Below the pieces are notes generated by a model, which made no database searches, was not told the DNA's origin, and was given only the letters and a program-made list of their open reading frames with translations. Shown here piece by piece: positions 1 to 9,082 of a stretch of 64,000 nucleotides of DNA. The stretch lies in the NCBI GenBank assembly GCA_001942185.1, contig MKJV01000156.1:113553-177552 (forward strand), read 5' to 3'. This stretch comes from Pseudonocardia sp. CNS-004 (GTDB lineage: Bacteria > Actinomycetota > Actinomycetes > Mycobacteriales > Pseudonocardiaceae). The position numbers were made by a program, and so were the translations under genes. How positions within the stretch are numbered: the stretch's first letter is position 1; each line of letters opens with the position of its first letter.

Positions 1-1
1 C

Positions 2-172
2 TCGCACGGCGGGCTGGGCGGGTCGCAGTCGCGCGGCTTCGTGCTGCACCCGGCGGAGCTGGCCCCGCCCGACGAGATCGTCGGTGCGGAGGCCCTGCAT
101 CGGGTGCTGCGCGGCTGGCTGACGCAGCTGGGCCACCCCGCGCCGGAAGTTCAGGAAAGCCACGTTCGGTGA
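2..172 (+). CDS. C-terminal end of a gene entering from the left; possibly an alkaline-phosphatase-superfamily membrane protein
   Basis: An open frame enters the window and stops with TGA at 170-172, giving 56 residues that start SHGGLGGSQSRGFVLHP and end in a basic tail. The glycine-rich SHGGLGG motif followed by a hydrophobic stretch resembles, from memory, the C-terminal part of actinobacterial type I phosphodiesterase/nucleotide pyrophosphatase-like membrane proteins. The last codons lie inside the left arm of a hairpin and the stop codon sits in its loop. The family assignment is recall only. Confidence 0.45.
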   Translation, partial: SHGGLGGSQSRGFVLHPAELAPPDEIVGAEALHRVLRGWLTQLGHPAPEVQESHVR

Positions 173-205
173 ACCCGCAGCACAGGAACGTGGCTTTCCT
201 GAACT
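148..205. terminator. 20-bp perfect inverted repeat, terminator-like
   Basis: Arms at 148-167 and 186-205 pair perfectly over 20 bp around an 18-nt loop containing the stop codon of the preceding gene. The core GGAAAGCCAC / GTGGCTTTCC is shared with the hairpin at 4402-4450. It lies between two same-strand genes and probably terminates the upstream one. Confidence 0.6.
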
Positions 206-230
206 CCTGCAGTAGGCGAGGATCGCCCGC

Positions 231-932
231 GTGAGTGATCCATTCGTACTCGTCCACGGTGCCTGGCACGGCGGGTGGTGCTGGCGGCGCGTGGCCCGGC
301 TGCTGCGCGCCGCGGGCCACGAGGTGTTCACCCCGACCCTCACCGGGTTCGGTGAGCGGGCCCACCTGCTCGGTCCCGGCGTCGGCCCGGACACCCTCGT
401 CCAGGACGTGGCCGCGGTGCTGGACGCCGAGGAGCTGCGCGACGTCGTGCTGGTCGGGCACAGCTTCGGGGCGCTCGTCGCGCTCGCCGTGGCCGAGCGT
501 GCACCGGACCGGGTGCGGCGGGTCGTGCTGCTCGACGGGTTGGTGGTCGACGCGGGGGAGCAGGCGTTCGCCGGGCTCCCGCCGGGATCCGCGGCCTCCC
601 GGACCGCGGCTGCCCAGGCGACCGGCGGCCTGGCCGTCCCGCCGCCGGGCGCGGCGGCCTTCGGCCTGGTCGAGCCGGACGACATCGCGTGGGTCGAGCG
701 GCGGCTCACCCCGCATCCGCTGCGCACCTACGGGGAGCCCTTCCCGCTGAGCGCCCCGCTCGGCGGCGGCCGGCCCGTCACCTACGTCGCCTGCACCGAC
801 CCGGCCTACCCCGCGGTCCACTCCGCGCACGCGATCGTCCGCCGCGAGGGCTGGGAGTTCCGGGAGCTCGCCGCCGGGCACGACGCGATGATCAGCGCGC
901 CCGAGGCGACGGCCGCGGTGCTGGTCGACTAG
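231..932 (+). CDS. Alpha/beta hydrolase, EstC / salicylate-esterase-like
   Basis: This 233-residue protein begins with a beta strand and the oxyanion-hole motif HGAWHGGWCW (residues 9-18). The nucleophile elbow is GHSFG (Ser78) and the catalytic histidine is in GHD near residue 217, so the hydrolase triad looks complete. The size and HGAWHGG motif match the compact plant-methylesterase/EstC branch of alpha/beta hydrolases, which cleave small esters. No signal peptide is seen, so it is probably cytoplasmic. The GTG start is preceded by GAGGAT seven bases upstream, a weak -10 box that would give a leaderless mRNA. The substrate is unknown. Confidence 0.85.
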   Translation: MSDPFVLVHGAWHGGWCWRRVARLLRAAGHEVFTPTLTGFGERAHLLGPGVGPDTLVQDVAAVLDAEELRDVVLVGHSFGALVALAVAERAPDRVRRVVLLDGLVVDAGEQAFAGLPPGSAASRTAAAQATGGLAVPPPGAAAFGLVEPDDIAWVERRLTPHPLRTYGEPFPLSAPLGGGRPVTYVACTDPAYPAVHSAHAIVRREGWEFRELAAGHDAMISAPEATAAVLVD

Positions 933-940
933 GACGCGGC

Positions 941-1183
941 GTGCAACCCGGGGGGATCGAGGTGCGGCACGCCGGGGGCAGCGTGCGCGTGCCACCCGGG
1001 CGGCCGTTCGTCATCGGGCGTGGCCCGGACGCCGAGCTCGAGGACGGCGTGCCGGCGCGAGACCTGTGGGAGCACGCTTCCGGCCCCTGGTTGCTCGCGG
1101 TCGGCGTGCTCGCCGCGCAGCTGGTGGTGATGCTGGGCGTCGCGGCCTGGCTCCTGCGGAGGCAGGACCCGGTGCGCCGCTAA
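941..1183 (+). CDS. Small membrane protein with FHA-like N-terminal stub
   Basis: A GTG start 8 bases after the hydrolase stop opens an 80-residue frame. Residues 7-35 read like the first strands of an FHA domain, including GRPFVIGRGPDAEL, but the rest of that domain is absent. The protein then passes into one clear transmembrane segment (about residues 53-75) and an Arg-rich cytoplasmic end. It could be a real small membrane protein or the fusion remnant of an FHA protein. I know of no named family for it. Confidence 0.5.
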   Translation: MQPGGIEVRHAGGSVRVPPGRPFVIGRGPDAELEDGVPARDLWEHASGPWLLAVGVLAAQLVVMLGVAAWLLRRQDPVRR

Positions 1184-1185
1184 CC

Positions 1186-1232
1186 GTTCCGTACGGGATC
1201 GTTCCGTGTCGGATCGTCTGTACGCTGGCCTG
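1186..1232 (+). promoter_or_regulatory. Tandem repeats and leaderless promoter of the MarR gene
   Basis: Two adjacent 15-bp direct repeats (1186-1200 and 1201-1215, 13 of 15 identical) share GTTCCGT and GGATC. A -10 box TACGCT at 1221-1226 is six bases before the ATG at 1233. The repeats lie where a repressor would cover the -35 region, which suggests autoregulation by the MarR protein. Confidence 0.5.
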
Positions 1233-1721
1233 ATGGACACGCGCAGCGACGACGAGATCCGCGCCGACCTCTCCTACCTGTTCGACAAGGCGAGCCAGGC
1301 GCTCGCCGCGCGGATGGGCACCGTGCTCGGCGAGCTGGGCATGACCGTGCGCGACTACTGCGTGCTCTCCAAGGCCGGCGCGCACGAGCTGACGCAGGGC
1401 GAGCTCGCGGAACTGGCGCTGCTGGACAAGACCACCATGGTCGTCACCTGCGACCACCTCGAGAAGGCCGGGCTCGCCCAGCGCACGCCGTCGCCCGCCG
1501 ACCGTCGGGTGCGGATCGTGCGCACCACGGAGGCGGGCGACGAGGCGATCGCCAAGGCCCGCGGCGTGATCGACGACCTGTACGCCGAGGTGCTCGGCGT
1601 GCTGCCGGCCGAGCAGCGTGCGGCCCTGCTGGACGCGCTGCTGACCCTGGTCACCCACGACGGCCCGCTGTCCGCCGTCGAACCGAACCCGCACGCGCCG
1701 CGCCGGAAGCGCGGCAGCTGA
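1233..1721 (+). CDS. MarR-family transcriptional regulator
   Basis: The 162-residue protein has the MarR winged-helix layout: N-terminal dimerisation helix, helix-turn-helix around LTQGELAELALLDKTTM, and a wing ending in PADRRVRIVR with the conserved D-R-R signature. The ATG at 1233 is preferred over an upstream in-frame GTG (1206) because TACGCT sits six bases before it. It lies 51 bp upstream of an MFS exporter on the same strand, and a palindrome occupies the gap, so it probably represses the exporter and itself in response to a small aromatic or drug-like ligand. Confidence 0.9.
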   Translation: MDTRSDDEIRADLSYLFDKASQALAARMGTVLGELGMTVRDYCVLSKAGAHELTQGELAELALLDKTTMVVTCDHLEKAGLAQRTPSPADRRVRIVRTTEAGDEAIAKARGVIDDLYAEVLGVLPAEQRAALLDALLTLVTHDGPLSAVEPNPHAPRRKRGS

Positions 1722-1724
1722 CCG

Positions 1725-1772
1725 TCTCGAACGAGATTGTCTGTTAAAAAACTATCTGCTACGGTCCGTCTC
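1725..1772 (+). promoter_or_regulatory. Promoter and candidate MarR operator of the MFS gene
   Basis: The -35 box TTGTCT (1737-1742) and -10 box TACGGT (1760-1765) are 17 bp apart. The ATG follows the -10 by seven bases, predicting a leaderless transcript. The palindrome TCTCGAACGAGA at 1725-1736 directly abuts the -35 box and is a plausible MarR site. Confidence 0.6.
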
Positions 1773-3182
1773 ATGACGAGTTCGACCGCTGCGACGGATC
1801 GCTCCGCACCCTCCCGCTGGCTCGCGCTCACCGTGTTGTGCGGCGCCATGCTCATGATCATTCTCGACGGCACGATCACGAGCGTCGCGCTGCCGGTGCT
1901 CCAGGCCGAGCTGGGCTTCACCACGGCGGGCCTGGCGTGGACGGTCAACGCCTACCTCGTGCCGCTGGGCGGCCTGCTGCTGCTCGCCGGGCGCCTCGGC
2001 GACCTCTACGGCAGGCGGCGCATGCTGCTCGCCGGGCTCACGCTGTTCGTGCTCGCCTCGCTGCTCTGCGGCCTGGCGGTCGACGCGGGCATGCTGATCG
2101 CGGCGCGGTTCGTGCAGGGGGTCGGGGCGGCGATGGCCTCGGCCGTGGTGCTCGGCATGGTCGTGGCGCTCTTCCCGGAGGCGGGCGACCGGGCACGGGC
2201 CATGGGCGTCTACGCGTTCGTCGGGGCGGCCGGGGCGTCGATCGGCACCCTGCTCGGCGGTGTGCTCACCGACACCGTCGGCTGGCGGTGGATCTTCCTG
2301 GTCAACGTGCCGATCGGGGTGGCCACGGTGCTGCTCGCGTTGCGGTACGTCGCGGCCGACCGCCCGGCCGACCGCTCCGCGCGCCCTGACGTCCTCGGCG
2401 GGTTGCTGGTCACGACCGGGCTCGTGCTCGCGGTATTCACGATCGTCGACACGTCGGCGCTCGCCGTGCGGCTCGGGATGGGCGCGGTCGCGGTGGCCCT
2501 GCTCGCCGGGTTCGTCATCCGCCAGCAGCGGGCCGCGGAGCCGCTGGTGCGGCTGCGGATCTTCCGGTCGCGGGCGGTGTCCGGGGGCAACGCGGCGCAG
2601 CTGCTCATGGTGGCGGGCATGCTCGGCTTCCAGTTCGTGGCGGCGCTGTACCTGCAGCGCGCGCTCGGCTACAGCCCGGTGCAGACCGGCTTCGCAATGC
2701 TGCCGATCACGCTCACGATCGCCACCGTGTCGCTCGCCGCGTCGGGCCGGCTCATCGCCCGCTCCGGAGCCCGGCCGGTGCTGCTCGCCGGCGAGATCCT
2801 GCTGGTGGCGGGCCTGCTGTTGCTCACCCGTCCGCCGGTCGGCAGCTACCTGGTGGACGTGCTGCCGTCGATGCTCGTGCTCGGCGTCGGTGCCGGCCTG
2901 GCGCTGCCCGCCGTCACCACGGTGATGATGTCCGACGCCACGCCCGAGGACGCCGGGCTCGCCTCGGGGCTGGCGAACACCAGCCAGCAGGTCGGCGGCG
3001 CGCTGGGCACGGCGGTGCTCGCCGCACTGGCCGCGTCCCGCACCGACGCCGCCACCGCGGCCGGTGCCTCCTCGATCGAGGCCTTGACCAGCGGCTACCA
3101 GCTGGCGTTCTGGGCGAGCGCGGTGTCGGTGGCCGCAGCCGGCGCGGTGACGCTGGCGGTGCTGCGCCGCCGCCACGCCTGA
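1773..3182 (+). CDS. MFS drug-resistance transporter, DHA2 (EmrB/QacA) type
   Basis: This 469-residue integral membrane protein has about 14 hydrophobic segments, the count expected for the DHA2 branch of proton-coupled drug exporters. The loop after segment 2 carries motif A as GRLGDLYGRRRM, and segment 1 contains LDGTITSVALP, the family's motif D region. The ATG at 1773 is chosen over an in-frame TTG at 1737, because that TTG is inside the -35 box. With its MarR partner it forms a typical efflux module at the cytoplasmic membrane. The substrate cannot be read from sequence. Confidence 0.92.
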   Translation: MTSSTAATDRSAPSRWLALTVLCGAMLMIILDGTITSVALPVLQAELGFTTAGLAWTVNAYLVPLGGLLLLAGRLGDLYGRRRMLLAGLTLFVLASLLCGLAVDAGMLIAARFVQGVGAAMASAVVLGMVVALFPEAGDRARAMGVYAFVGAAGASIGTLLGGVLTDTVGWRWIFLVNVPIGVATVLLALRYVAADRPADRSARPDVLGGLLVTTGLVLAVFTIVDTSALAVRLGMGAVAVALLAGFVIRQQRAAEPLVRLRIFRSRAVSGGNAAQLLMVAGMLGFQFVAALYLQRALGYSPVQTGFAMLPITLTIATVSLAASGRLIARSGARPVLLAGEILLVAGLLLLTRPPVGSYLVDVLPSMLVLGVGAGLALPAVTTVMMSDATPEDAGLASGLANTSQQVGGALGTAVLAALAASRTDAATAAGASSIEALTSGYQLAFWASAVSVAAAGAVTLAVLRRRHA

Positions 3183-3219
3183 GCCGGTCGTACGAACGCC
3201 ACGTGCACCTCCCGGTTCC

Positions 3220-3232
3220 TAGGATCGGCCGC
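3220..3232 (+). promoter_or_regulatory. Leaderless -10 box of the CoA-transferase gene
   Basis: TAGGAT at 3220-3225 lies seven bases before the GTG at 3233, and no Shine-Dalgarno sequence is visible. Confidence 0.5.
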
Positions 3233-4401
3233 GTGAGCAATGCCAACGACATCGTCGACGGGAGCCCGGTCAGCGGCCCTCTCTCCGGAGTGCTGGTCGC
3301 CGACTTCTCCCGCATCCTCGCCGGGCCGTACGCCACGATGCTGCTGGCCGACCTCGGCGCCACCGTGATCAAGGTCGAGGGGCCGGCGCCGGGGACGACA
3401 CCCGCACCTGGGTGCCTCCCACCAGCGACGACGGCACGGCCACCTACTACCTGTCGATCAACCGGAACAAGCGGTCGATCGTGCTCGACCTCGCCGACCC
3501 GGCCGACCTCGACGTCGCGCAGCGCCTCGCCGCCCGTGCCGACGTCATGATCGAGAACTTCAAGCCGGGCGGGCTCGCGCGCTTCGGGCTCGACCACGAC
3601 ACGGTGGCGGCGGCGAACCCGCGTGTCGTCTACTGCTCGATCAGCGGGTTCGGCACGGCGGCCGGGGCGGCGCTGCCCGGCTACGACCTGCTCGTGCAGG
3701 CGACGTCCGGGCTGATGAGCCTCACCGGGGACGCCGACGGGCCGCCCTACCGCGCGGGCGTCGCGGTCTTCGACGTGATCACCGGCCTGCACGCCGCGTT
3801 CGCGATCCTGGCCGCGCTGCACCACCGCGAGCGCACCGGCGAGGGGCAGCGGCTGGAGACGAACCTGCTGTCCGCCGCCCTGTCCGGCCTGGTCAACCAG
3901 ACGTCGGCGGTGCTCGCGGGCGGGGTGGTGCCCGGCAGGCTCGGCAACGCCCACCTGTCGCTGTTCCCGTACGAGCCGCTGCCCACCGGCGACGGCGAGC
4001 TGATCGTCATCGCGGCCAACGACCACCAGTTCCGCAGGCTCGCCACCGCGATCGGCGCGCCCGAACTGCTCGACGACCCCCGCTTCGGGTCCATGCCCGA
4101 GCGCAACGCCCACCGCGACGAGCTGCGGCCGCTGCTGCTCGCGCGCCTCGCCACGAAGACCGCCCAGGAGTGGTTCGACATCCTCGCGCCCGCCGGAGTC
4201 CCGTGCGGGCCGATCAACACCATCGACGACGGCCTGGCCCTCGCGGACCGACTCGGGCTGGAGCCGGTGGTGGAGCCGGGCGGCGTCCCGAGCGTCCGCA
4301 ACCCGGTGACGTACTCGGCGACGCCCCCGAGCTACCGCAGGCCGCCGCCCGCACTGGGAGCGGACGGCGACGAGATCCGGGAGTGGTTGCTCGGGGAATG
4401 A
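3233..4401 (+). CDS. CaiB/BaiF family CoA-transferase (family III), frameshifted
   Basis: The product (about 389 residues once repaired) is a family III CoA transferase, moving CoA between carboxylic acids through an aspartyl-CoA intermediate. The N-terminal LADFSRILAGPYATM-type segment and VIKVEGP lie in one frame. From DDTRTW onward, including YLSINRNKRSIVLDL and ENFKPGGLARFGLD, the protein is in another frame. The break is near 3395-3405 in a G run and one missing G restores the family sequence, so I favour sequence error over a pseudogene. It stands alone, with no acyl-CoA dehydrogenase or lyase beside it to suggest a substrate. Confidence 0.85.
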
Positions 4402-4450
4402 CAGCAAAGCCACTTTCACGACACCTGGCGTCGTGAAAGTGGCTTTGCTG
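4402..4450. terminator. Bidirectional terminator, 21-bp perfect hairpin
   Basis: Arms at 4402-4422 and 4430-4450 pair perfectly around a 7-nt loop, between the convergent ends of the CoA transferase and the HtrA protease. The arm contains AAAGCCAC with TTC, the core also seen in the hairpin at 148-205. Confidence 0.75.
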
Positions 4451-4465
4451 ACATCGGCTCGAGGA

Positions 4466-5874
4466 TCAGTTGCCGCCGCCGAAGGGGTTGCCGAACGGGC
4501 TCTGACCGCCGCCGAACGGGGTGCCGCCGCCGCCGCTGCCGCCGCCGCTGGGGCTCGTGGTCGCCGCCTCGTCGGGCTGGCTGCCGAGCGTGACGTTCAC
4601 GGTGCGCTCGGCGCCGCCGTTCGTGACGGTCAGCGTGACCTGCTCGCCGGGGGCGTGGGCACCGACCCGGGCCATGAGGTCGGCGAAGTCGGCCACCGGT
4701 GCGTCGCCGACCTTGGTGACGACGTCGCCGGCCTGCAGGCCGGCCGTCTCGGCGGGCGAGCCGGGCTGCACGGCCGCGATCTGCGCGCCGTCCTCGCTGC
4801 CCGCGGCGATGCTGCCCTGCACGCCGAGCACCGGCTTGGTGGCGGCACCGGTGTTCATGATCTCCTCGGCGACCCGCTTGGCCTGGTCGATCGGGATCGC
4901 GAAGCCGAGGCCGATGCTGCCGGAGTTCTGGCCGCCCGCGGTCTCGATGGCCGAGTTGATGCCGACGACCTGGCCCTCGAGGTTCACCAGCGGGCCACCG
5001 GAGTTGCCCTGGTTGATCGGCGCGTCGGTCTGCAGGCCGTTGTAGACGACGGCCTGTCCGTCCTCGCCCTGCACCGTGACGGTGCGGTCGAACGCGCTCA
5101 CGATGCCGGTGGTGACGGTGCCGGTGAGGCCGCGGGGGGACCCGATCGCGACGACCGGCTGGCCGACCTGCAGCGAGGAGCTGTCGCCGAGCGTCGACGG
5201 GGTGAGCCCGGATGCGCCCTGCACCCGGATCACCGCGATGTCGTAGCTGGGTGAGGTGCGACGACGGTGGCCGGGTGCTCGCTGCCGTCCTGCATGGTGA
5301 CCGACAGCTCGCGGCGCCGCGACGACGTGGTTGTTGGTCAGGATGTCGCCGTTCGCCGTGAGGACGACGCCACTGCCCTCGGCCTCGCCCTGCGCCAGGG
5401 TGGCGCGGATGTCGACGGTGCTGGGCAGCACCGCCTGGGCGGCCGCGGTGACCGACCCGGGTGCGGCGTCCACCGAGCCTGCGCCCTGCGGTGCGGACGA
5501 GAGGCTGGTGCTGCCCGGGTTGTCGCCGAGCAGTGCGTAGGCGCCGCCGAACCCCGCGCCGCCACCGACGAGGCCGGCGATCACGGCGGTGACCACGATC
5601 GTCGCCATCCCGCGCTGCTTGCGGGGCTGGGGTGGGAGGGTGGCGGTCGGCGGGCCCTGGAAGTGGTCCGGCGGGGGCGGGAAGAACCCGCCGCCAGGCC
5701 CCGGCGGCGGGCCGTAGCCGGCCGAGGGGTTCGCCGCCGGGGCCTGCTGGTGGGCATCCGGCGCGGGTGCGGTCCGGCGGCGCCCACGTACGACGGAACG
5801 GGGTACTGCGCGGTGCGGGAGTCACCGGTCGAGGCGCTCGCGTCCCGGCCGTGCTCCCTCTGCTCGTCGCTCAT
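4466..5874 (-). CDS. HtrA/DegP-like trypsin-family serine protease with PDZ domain, frameshifted
   Basis: The repaired product of about 470 residues has a proline-rich cytoplasmic head starting MSDEQREHGRD, one transmembrane anchor (MATIVVTAVIAGLVGG), a trypsin-like domain and a PDZ domain, ending in a Gly/Phe-rich tail. The triad is visible: His in TNNHVV, Asp in SYDIAVIRV, Ser in QGNSGGPLV. It is the usual actinobacterial extracytoplasmic stress protease. There is one break in the proline-rich head (near 5780) and a compensating pair between about 5255 and 5330 that scrambles roughly 20 residues between His and Asp. All disappear with single-base corrections, so the gene is probably intact in the organism. 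Confidence 0.88.
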
Positions 5875-5950
5875 GCCATCGACGATGCGCCGGTTTTCTG
5901 AGGCCGTCCTGAGGACCACCTGGGAATACCAGCCGAAACCCTCGATCGGT

Positions 5951-7323
5951 CTACTGCAGGAGCAGCTCCGCTGCGACGTCGGCGTGCACCCGCCCGTCGC
6001 CCCACACGGTGATCGACGGCGCCGGTGGGCGCCAGCCGCCGGGCAGCCCGACGTGCACGGCCACCGCGTCCGGACGCCCGGCGCGGATGGCGTCGAGGGC
6101 GGCGGAGGGCCCACGCACGACGAGCACGAGCGGTCGGCCGTCGGGGATGTCGGGGCCCGCTGTCACGGTGGGGTCGTGCCGGCGCAGTGCCGCGACGAGG
6201 CGCGGATCGCCCGCCCGGCCGTCGGCGATGTTCAGCGCTCCGCGCAGGTCGACGACGTGCGCTCCCGTCCCGACGTGCACCTGCCCGGTCACCTCGGTGA
6301 CCCGGCGCAGGACCTGGGCGCCGTCCACGCCGCCGCGCCCGGCCGGTGCCGCGCGCACCCACGAGGCGAGCGCCGCGACCCGCCGCCCGGCGTCCGCCAC
6401 CCGCTCGCGGGGCAGGGTGCCGTCCGCGAGCGCGGCGAGCAGCGCGTCGCGCACCTCGCGGTAGCCGGTCTCGGCGTCGTAGCCGTTGGCGGGGCTGCCG
6501 ATGCAGACCAGGTCGACGCCTGCCGCCACGGCGGCCACGGCACCCGGGCCCATCCCGACCGTGGCGGCGACCGCGGCCATGTCCAGGGCGTCGCTGATCA
6601 CGACCCCGTCGAAGCCCAGCTCGTGGCGCAGCAGGGACAGCAGCGACGGGCTCATCGTGGCCGGGCGGTCGTCGAGTGCGGGGAAGCGGACGTGCGCGGT
6701 GAGCACGCACCGCACACCGGCCGCGACCGCTGCGGCGAACGGCGGCAGGTCGCGTTCCCGCACGGTGGCGGCGTCGTCGTGGATCACCGGGAGGGCCAGG
6801 TGCGAGTCGACGGTGGTGCAGCCGTGGCCGGGGAAGTGCTTCGCGGTCGCGGCGGCACCCGCGCCTGCATCCCGCGGACGAACGCCGCCGTGTGCCGGGC
6901 CACGAGGTCCGGGGTGGCGCCGAAGGACCGGATGCCGATCACCGGGTTCCGCGGCTCCGCGTTGACGTCGGCCACCGGCGCGAGCGCGAGGTCGATCCCG
7001 TGTTCCCGGCACCGCGCGCCGATGTCGGCGGCAACGGCCTCGGTGACGGCTTCGTCGTCGAGCCGCCCGAGCGCGGCGGCGCTGGGCCACGCGCCGTCCA
7101 GCCGGGTGACCGAGCCGCCCTCCTCGTCGGACGCGACGAGGAAGCCGGGGCGCAGCTGCTGCAGACCGGCCGTGAGCCCCCGGAGGCCGGGGCCGACGTT
7201 CTCGGCGAAGAGGCTGGCGCCCGCGAGCCCGGCGTCGGCGGCGCGGGCCAGCCAGCCGGGGACCGTCGTGCCGGTGAAGCCCGGCAGCAGCACCGCGTTG
7301 ACGAGTGCCTCGTCGGTGGTCAT
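5951..7323 (-). CDS. Glycoside hydrolase family 3, NagZ-like beta-N-acetylhexosaminidase, frameshifted
   Basis: About 457 residues. The KHFPGHG...VDSH loop contains the Asp-His dyad that serves as acid/base in NagZ-type GH3 enzymes, and ISDALDM holds the nucleophilic Asp. No signal peptide is present, so it acts on imported sugars. The frame breaks near 6868 between FVRGMQ and ATAKHFPGHG, and one base repairs it. Its ATG overlaps the stop of the second permease (ATGA, 7320-7323), coupling it to the sugar ABC transporter. It probably removes beta-linked N-acetylglucosamine from imported chitobiose- or muropeptide-like sugars. A beta-glucosidase role is less likely given the NagZ loop. Confidence 0.88.
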
Positions 7324-8129
7324 CCCTTCACCGCCCCGGCGACGAGGCCGTCGGTGAGCCGCTTCTGCGCGATCACGAAGAACACCATCACCGGGATCGT
7401 GATCAGCGTGGACGCGGCCATCACCGCGCCCCAGTCGGTGGCGTGCTGCCCGAAGAACCGCCGCAGCCCGACGGCCACCGTGTAGTTCTGCTCGTCGGCC
7501 ATGAACGTGAGCGCGAAGATGAACTCGTTCCAGGCCACGATGAACGAGAACACGCTCGTGGCCACCAGCCCCGGTGCCACCAGCGGGAGCAGCACCGACC
7601 GGAACATCCGGCCCCACGACGCCCCGTCGAGGTAGGCGGCCTCCTCCAGCTCGACGGGCACCGCGGCCACGAACCCGCGCAGAGTCCAGATCGCGAACGG
7701 CAGCGAGAACGCCAGGTACACCACGACGAGCCCGGCCAGGGTGTCGAGCATCGCCAGGTTGCGGGCCTGGATGAACAGCGGGATGACCAACGCCTCCACC
7801 GGCACCATCTGGATGACGAGCACCATCACCAGCACGGACGTGCGGAACCGGAAGCGGAACCGGGACACGGCCACGGCGGCCAGCAGCGCGAGCAGCGCCC
7901 CGGCGAGCACGGTGCAGAGCGCGACGACGAGCGAGTTGGCCAGGTAGCGCCCGAACCCGCCGTCCCCGACGACGTAGGCGAAGTTGCGCAACGTCCACTC
8001 GTCCGGCCACAGCGTGCGGGAGCCCGCGTTCGCCTCGCCGTTCAGGGCAGTGACGATCATGAGGTAGACCGGGAACAGCGTGAAGCCGAGCACGCCGGTC
8101 ACCCCGAGACCTTTCAGCGCGGCCCTCAC
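7320..8129 (-). CDS. Carbohydrate ABC transporter permease (second subunit, MalG-like)
   Basis: A 269-residue membrane protein with six predicted helices and the binding-protein-dependent permease EAA loop, EEAAYLDGASWGRMFRSVLLP. The GTG start at 8129 overlaps the stop of the first permease (GTGA), which fixes the start although the same frame stays open far upstream. It forms the membrane channel with the neighbouring permease. No ATPase is encoded in the operon, so a shared MsiK-type ATPase elsewhere is probably used. Confidence 0.92.
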   Translation of the reverse strand: MRAALKGLGVTGVLGFTLFPVYLMIVTALNGEANAGSRTLWPDEWTLRNFAYVVGDGGFGRYLANSLVVALCTVLAGALLALLAAVAVSRFRFRFRTSVLVMVLVIQMVPVEALVIPLFIQARNLAMLDTLAGLVVVYLAFSLPFAIWTLRGFVAAVPVELEEAAYLDGASWGRMFRSVLLPLVAPGLVATSVFSFIVAWNEFIFALTFMADEQNYTVAVGLRRFFGQHATDWGAVMAASTLITIPVMVFFVIAQKRLTDGLVAGAVKG

Positions 8130-9082
8130 AGCTCGTCCTCCCGGAACAGCAGCCGCAGGTAGGCCACCGTGACCACCAGCAGCAGCGCGGTGAGCAGCAC
8201 CGCGATCGCGGCGCCGAGCCCGTACCGGCTCTGCGCGAACGACTCCACGTACGACCAGGTGCCGAGCGTGAGCACGCCGCGGTTGACGCCGTCGCCGCCG
8301 GGCATCAGGTAGATCTGGGTGAACACCTTGAAGTCCCAGATCGTCGACAGCACGGTGACCACCGCGAACACCGGCCGCAGCATCGGGAACGTCACCGACC
8401 GGAACCGCCGCCACGCGCCCGCCCCGTCCACGATCGCGGCCTCCGTGAGCTCCCGCGGGATCGTCAGCAGGCCGGCGAGCACCGTGAGCGCGGCGAACGG
8501 GAACCCGTGGTGCACGACGTTGAGCGCGGCCACCGCGAAGAACGACAACCGTCCCGCGAACGGGTCGGCGGTGGCGGCGTCGACGAGGCCGACCGCGCCG
8601 AGGCCCTGCACCACCACACCGTCGCCCGGCGCGAACGCGAAGACCCAGACGTAGGTCCCGGTGACGGCGGGCATCGCCCACGCCACCATGATCGCGGTGG
8701 TGACCAGGCCGCGGACCACGGGCGAGAGCCGCGCGAGCAGCAGCGCGACCAGCGTGCCGAACACGACGGTGAGCGCCACCGCCACCACCGCGAACACCAC
8801 GGTGTTGGGCAGGACCGTGGCCCACAGGTCCGGGTCGCCGAGCAGCTGCACGTAGTTGTCGAGCCCGACCCAGTCGGTGCGGCCCGATACCAGCTCGCGC
8901 AGGCCGAAGTCCTGCAACGAGAGCACCAGCACCCGGAAGAGCGGGTAGAGCAGCAGGCCGCCCATCACCAGCAGGGCGGGTGCGAGCAGCAGCCACGGCC
9001 GGGCGGTGCCGGGCCGCCGCCGCGAGGGCGGCCCCGCCTGCGGCACCACCCGCTCGACGTCGGTGCGCTCGGCGACCGTCAT
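8126..9082 (-). CDS. Carbohydrate ABC transporter permease (first subunit, MalF-like)
   Basis: A 318-residue permease with a short basic N-terminus and six to seven membrane segments. The EAA-type loop is LTEAAIVDGAGAWRRFRSVTFP. The ATG overlaps the stop of the binding-protein gene by four bases, showing translational coupling in the order binding protein, permease, permease, glycosidase. Confidence 0.92.
   Translation of the reverse strand: MTVAERTDVERVVPQAGPPSRRRPGTARPWLLLAPALLVMGGLLLYPLFRVLVLSLQDFGLRELVSGRTDWVGLDNYVQLLGDPDLWATVLPNTVVFAVVAVALTVVFGTLVALLLARLSPVVRGLVTTAIMVAWAMPAVTGTYVWVFAFAPGDGVVVQGLGAVGLVDAATADPFAGRLSFFAVAALNVVHHGFPFAALTVLAGLLTIPRELTEAAIVDGAGAWRRFRSVTFPMLRPVFAVVTVLSTIWDFKVFTQIYLMPGGDGVNRGVLTLGTWSYVESFAQSRYGLGAAIAVLLTALLLVVTVAYLRLLFREDEL

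Noticed and set aside
7320..8996. A 558-residue permease
   Set aside because: The first half is antisense-like Arg/Gly sequence overlapping the first permease; the real start is the GTG at 8129.
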